This document shows, piece by piece, positions 63,001 through 64,000 of a stretch of 64,000 nucleotides of DNA. The notes under the pieces are model-generated. The model did not search any database and was not told the origin of the DNA. It worked only from the letters and a program-made list of their open reading frames with translations. Location of the stretch: the NCBI GenBank assembly GCA_947172415.1, contig OX359201.1:6436501-6500500 (forward strand), in the 5' to 3' direction. Within the stretch, counting starts at the first letter, position 1; each line of letters begins with the position of its first letter. Source of the stretch: Chondrosia reniformis (Eukaryota > Porifera > Demospongiae > Chondrillida > Chondrillidae). A program made the position numbers and the translations under genes.

Positions 63001-64000
63001 CCACAAATATGCCAAAAGTGAGTTGTTTTAGAAATGTCACACCTGGTCTAATGCCGTTTTCTGGTTCTCTGTGATATATATGTATCCCTATATATGCATG
63101 TAGTTTCTTAGTTTGTTATTAGCTTATAAAAACTGTTTTGGACTATGTGTGATTAATGTGTTGTGATTCAGGAGGAACCTAAGACTCCGCCTGACTCAAA
63201 ATCATGGAGATCCCCTCGAGCAGCTGTCAGTGCAAGAAAATGGCTGAAAGGAGATGATAGTGCAACATTTGAGAAGTGGGCAGAAAAGGAAAAGGAGGAA
63301 CAAGAAAAGTTTGACACACTCTCTTTTGATGAGCAGCGTTCACAGCAGCTGCAACACAAGTTTGCTCAGAGATGGAAGGCCAGAACTCACAAGTGTAAGC
63401 TGATAAATCCAAACCACAACTATTATAAAATGACACCCTTTCTTGATAAACCAAACCACAACTGTTTTAGTGTTTCCTGTACCTGTCTCTGTCCTCTATA
63501 GTTGCCACAGCTAGGGCACATTTGTATCACACCTCCTGGCTGAGGTCAATGCTGTTCAATTCCTCCTCGAGAGCTGCTCGTCTTGCTGCTTGCAAGATGG
63601 TCGAGTCTCTTTGCCAGGGGAACCAGACAAGAACGAGGGAAATGATAGATATGCTATTTAGGTGAGAATGGACTGCCATTACACCTTCACTCTGGAGTCA
63701 AATGTGTAGCTGTCTGACTCCAGGGAGACGGGAAGGGAAAGCCTTAATGTCTGACCCCAGGAGGAGGGGGAGGGGGAGGTCTTAATGTCTTATCCCAGGA
63801 GGAGGGGGAGGGGTAGGTCTTATTGTCTGACCCCAGGAGGAGGGGGAGGGGAGGTCTTAATGTCTGACCCCAGGAGGAGGGGGAGGGGGAGGTCTTAATG
63901 TCTTACCCCAGGAGGAGGGGGAGGGGGAGGTCTTAATGTCTTACCCCAGGAGGAGGGGGAGGGGAGGTCTTAATGTTTGAGTGTAGCAAATGTCACTTTC
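39011..64000 (+). CDS. UBR4: UBR4 (p600) N-recognin E3 ligase, 5' part; runs off the window
   Basis: UBR4 is a giant E3 ligase of the N-degron and proteasome pathway (about 5,180 residues in humans). The start ATG 39011 reads [20 protein letters not shown]; exon 1 ends at 39096 and joins in phase at 39161. Dozens of small exons follow. The UBR box is exon 47706-47854: [20 protein letters not shown], then [20 protein letters not shown] and CGAKGDGYC, with all zinc ligands present. Other anchors: [16 protein letters not shown] (51290), [12 protein letters not shown] (52020), [18 protein letters not shown] (53490), [16 protein letters not shown] (59750), [20 protein letters not shown] (60370), [20 protein letters not shown] (60645), [16 protein letters not shown] (61950), [12 protein letters not shown] (63530). 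The hemi-RING/UZI catalytic end lies beyond 64000. Introns carry many minisatellites listed separately. Confidence 0.95.
40262..40376. repeat. 22-24-bp repeat x 5 (UBR4 intron)
   Basis: Units of GATGGATCT(G/A)TCATGTCTCC with a trailing TT, in the intron after the exon ending about 40233. Confidence 0.9.
44178..44582. repeat. 27-bp minisatellite x about 14 (UBR4 intron)
   Basis: Unit AGTGTTTTAAATTGTATTCC plus TT(A/G)(C/T)AC; it abuts a second array with an unrelated unit. Both lie in one intron ending at the exon near 44707. Confidence 0.95.
44585..44700. repeat. 27-bp minisatellite x 4 (UBR4 intron)
   Basis: Unit TTGTTGCCTGACGCTCTGTT plus TATCATT, adjacent to the preceding array and running up to the acceptor at TTAAAG near 44706. 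Confidence 0.93.
45073..45215. repeat. CCACTCCCACT(C/T)GA array (UBR4 intron)
   Basis: About 10-14-base units related to CCACTCCCACTCGA just upstream of the UBR4 exon at about 45256. Confidence 0.85.
46085..46550. repeat. Pyrimidine-rich 38-bp array to a UBR4 3' splice site
   Basis: About ten units of CCCCTCCCCTCCTTCCCCT plus ACAACCTTCTTCTGT. The array runs directly into the acceptor CCTCCTCAG before the exon at about 46557. Confidence 0.95.
47626..47705. repeat. 22-bp repeat forming the whole intron before the UBR-box exon
   Basis: The intron starts GTATGC and ends TTTGATGTAG. Between these it consists of TTTGATGTACTCATTGGAAT-GC units, so the intron itself is a tandem array. Confidence 0.85.
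48399..48582. repeat. Second copy of the dispersed CCACAACC/GGTTGCCCCAGC repeat (inverse of 13315)
   Basis: GGTGTTTACTGAGTTATC, GGTTGTGGAATATAATTTG and CTTGGTTGCCCCAGCAAC match the 13315-13440 copy in opposite orientation. Neighbouring TTATAATAGTTATACAAT (about 48400) and CATTGTATAACTG (about 48463) recall the hairpin arms of that copy. Confidence 0.7.
49125..49285. repeat. CCCTCTCCCTCTCT array to a UBR4 3' splice site
   Basis: Polypyrimidine on the sense strand, ending at TTTCTTGCTATCTTTATAG before the exon at about 49295. Confidence 0.93.
50155..50790. repeat. 636-bp polypyrimidine array (UBR4 intron)
   Basis: CCCTCTCCCTCTCTCTCC-type units organised in larger duplicated blocks; TCTCCCATTACCTCTCTC recurs at about 50185, 50330 and 50508. 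The exon follows at about 50869. The 215-251-residue Leu/Ser/Pro and Arg/Glu/Gly frames are artefacts. Confidence 0.95.
51350..51715. repeat. 37-bp minisatellite x about 9-10 with an acceptor-like motif per unit
   Basis: Unit GGAACTGCTGTGTA plus (C/T)TT(G/A)CATGTATA plus CTTCCTCTACA. It begins at the donor end of the intron (AAATCAAAG|GTACAGGAACTG) and fills most of it; the next UBR4 exon is at about 51805. The unit has no stop in any forward frame. Confidence 0.95.
52310..52500. repeat. Degenerate GTTTACAAxCTTGTCCC repeat (UBR4 intron)
   Basis: About nine diverged units of 16-32 bases, in the intron after the exon containing [12 protein letters not shown]. Confidence 0.8.
52757..52860. repeat. 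22-bp repeat ACTCTAGTATAATTTAGCATAC x 4-5
   Basis: Short array in a UBR4 intron upstream of the exon at about 52925. Confidence 0.8.
54640..54830. repeat. ATATACCCATATACACC array (UBR4 intron)
   Basis: Units of 10-12 bases; frames such as (YPYTHIP)n on the plus strand and (GYMGIWV)n on the minus strand are artefacts. Confidence 0.9.
56860..57190. repeat. CTGCTCCCCTACTCC array near a UBR4 3' splice site
   Basis: Six- to 24-base units, pyrimidine-rich on the sense strand, ending next to CTCATTTCAG and TTTGCAG acceptors. Confidence 0.93.
60475..60635. repeat. CCATCCATCCGTCCACCTA array to a UBR4 3' splice site
   Basis: Fills the intron between the CPRCGTSVP and [10 protein letters not shown] exons and ends at CTTCCTTCCTGTAG. 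Confidence 0.93.
61545..61885. repeat. 47-bp minisatellite x 7 (UBR4 intron)
   Basis: Unit CCCCATACATGTGTAGAGG plus ATATCTCTAGTCACACC plus CACAGGGTTAT. Copies nearly identical. Confidence 0.95.
62515..62725. repeat. CCATGCCACACCCTCTC array (UBR4 intron)
   Basis: 17-18-base units in the intron upstream of the exon at about 62766. Confidence 0.9.
62848..62990 (+). repeat. Coding 36-bp repeat x 4 inside a UBR4 exon
   Basis: In the UBR4 reading frame the array encodes [12 protein letters not shown] three times and a diverged fourth copy ([12 protein letters not shown]). The period is exactly 12 codons, so the frame is kept. Human UBR4 has a single short linker (KLIKPPAPTSKK) at this place. Confidence 0.85.
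63733..63975. repeat. 39-40-bp GAGGGGGAGG repeat x 6 (UBR4 intron)
   Basis: Units of CCCCAGGAGGAGGGGGAGG plus GGGAGGTCTTAATGTCTTA. Here the purine-rich strand is the sense strand, unlike most other UBR4 arrays; the 3' splice site lies outside the window. Confidence 0.93.

Noticed and set aside
1-64000. tRNA, rRNA, prokaryotic operons, phage or plasmid features
   Set aside because: No cloverleaf or rRNA motif was recognised by eye, and intron structure and gene content are eukaryotic. A tRNAscan or Rfam search was not possible here.

Overview
The window is nuclear DNA of an animal, most likely a sponge or another early-branching invertebrate. Genes are split by short GT-AG introns. The proteins are metazoan (mitoguardin, RalGPS, two-pore channel 2, procollagen galactosyltransferase, DNA polymerase kappa, AATF, makorin, UBR4). 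Genes are packed close together, and minisatellites fill many introns. The sponge assignment is an inference from gene content, compactness and a SWIM/YqaJ protein; no marker here proves it.

Layout. 267-3227 (-): mitoguardin (MIGA). 3550-4200 (-): decayed LINE 3' end. 4471-5547 (+): intronless coiled-coil/death-domain protein. 5982-14026 (-): RALGPS, a RasGEF plus PH exchange factor whose introns hold five satellite arrays. 14808-17091: a compact element with inverted terminal repeats around one SWIM/YqaJ gene (-). 17151-19529 (+): intronless TPC2 channel. 19865-23636 (-): procollagen galactosyltransferase. 23832-27004 (+): POLK, head to head with it. 27833-29712 (-): a type II membrane protein joining a degenerate SDR-like domain to a glycosyltransferase-like domain. 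29785-32228 (-): AATF. 32368-34710 (+): makorin, head to head with AATF. 35042-38912: a 3.9 kb element with long inverted repeats, a Ulp1/C48 protease remnant and a 108-bp satellite. 39011-64000+ (+): UBR4, truncated by the window end before its E3 module.

The neighbours do not form one pathway; they are housekeeping genes of the endolysosome/ER, nucleus, DNA repair and ubiquitin systems. The most unusual content is mobile or repetitive: the SWIM/YqaJ element, the Ulp1-bearing long-TIR element with a nested Mutator-like MITE, a foldback MITE family, and intronic minisatellites. Many of those arrays are pyrimidine-rich on the host gene's sense strand and sit directly against 3' splice sites. 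Exon boundaries below were read by eye from splice signals, reading phase and recalled family sequence, so single boundaries may be off by a few bases.
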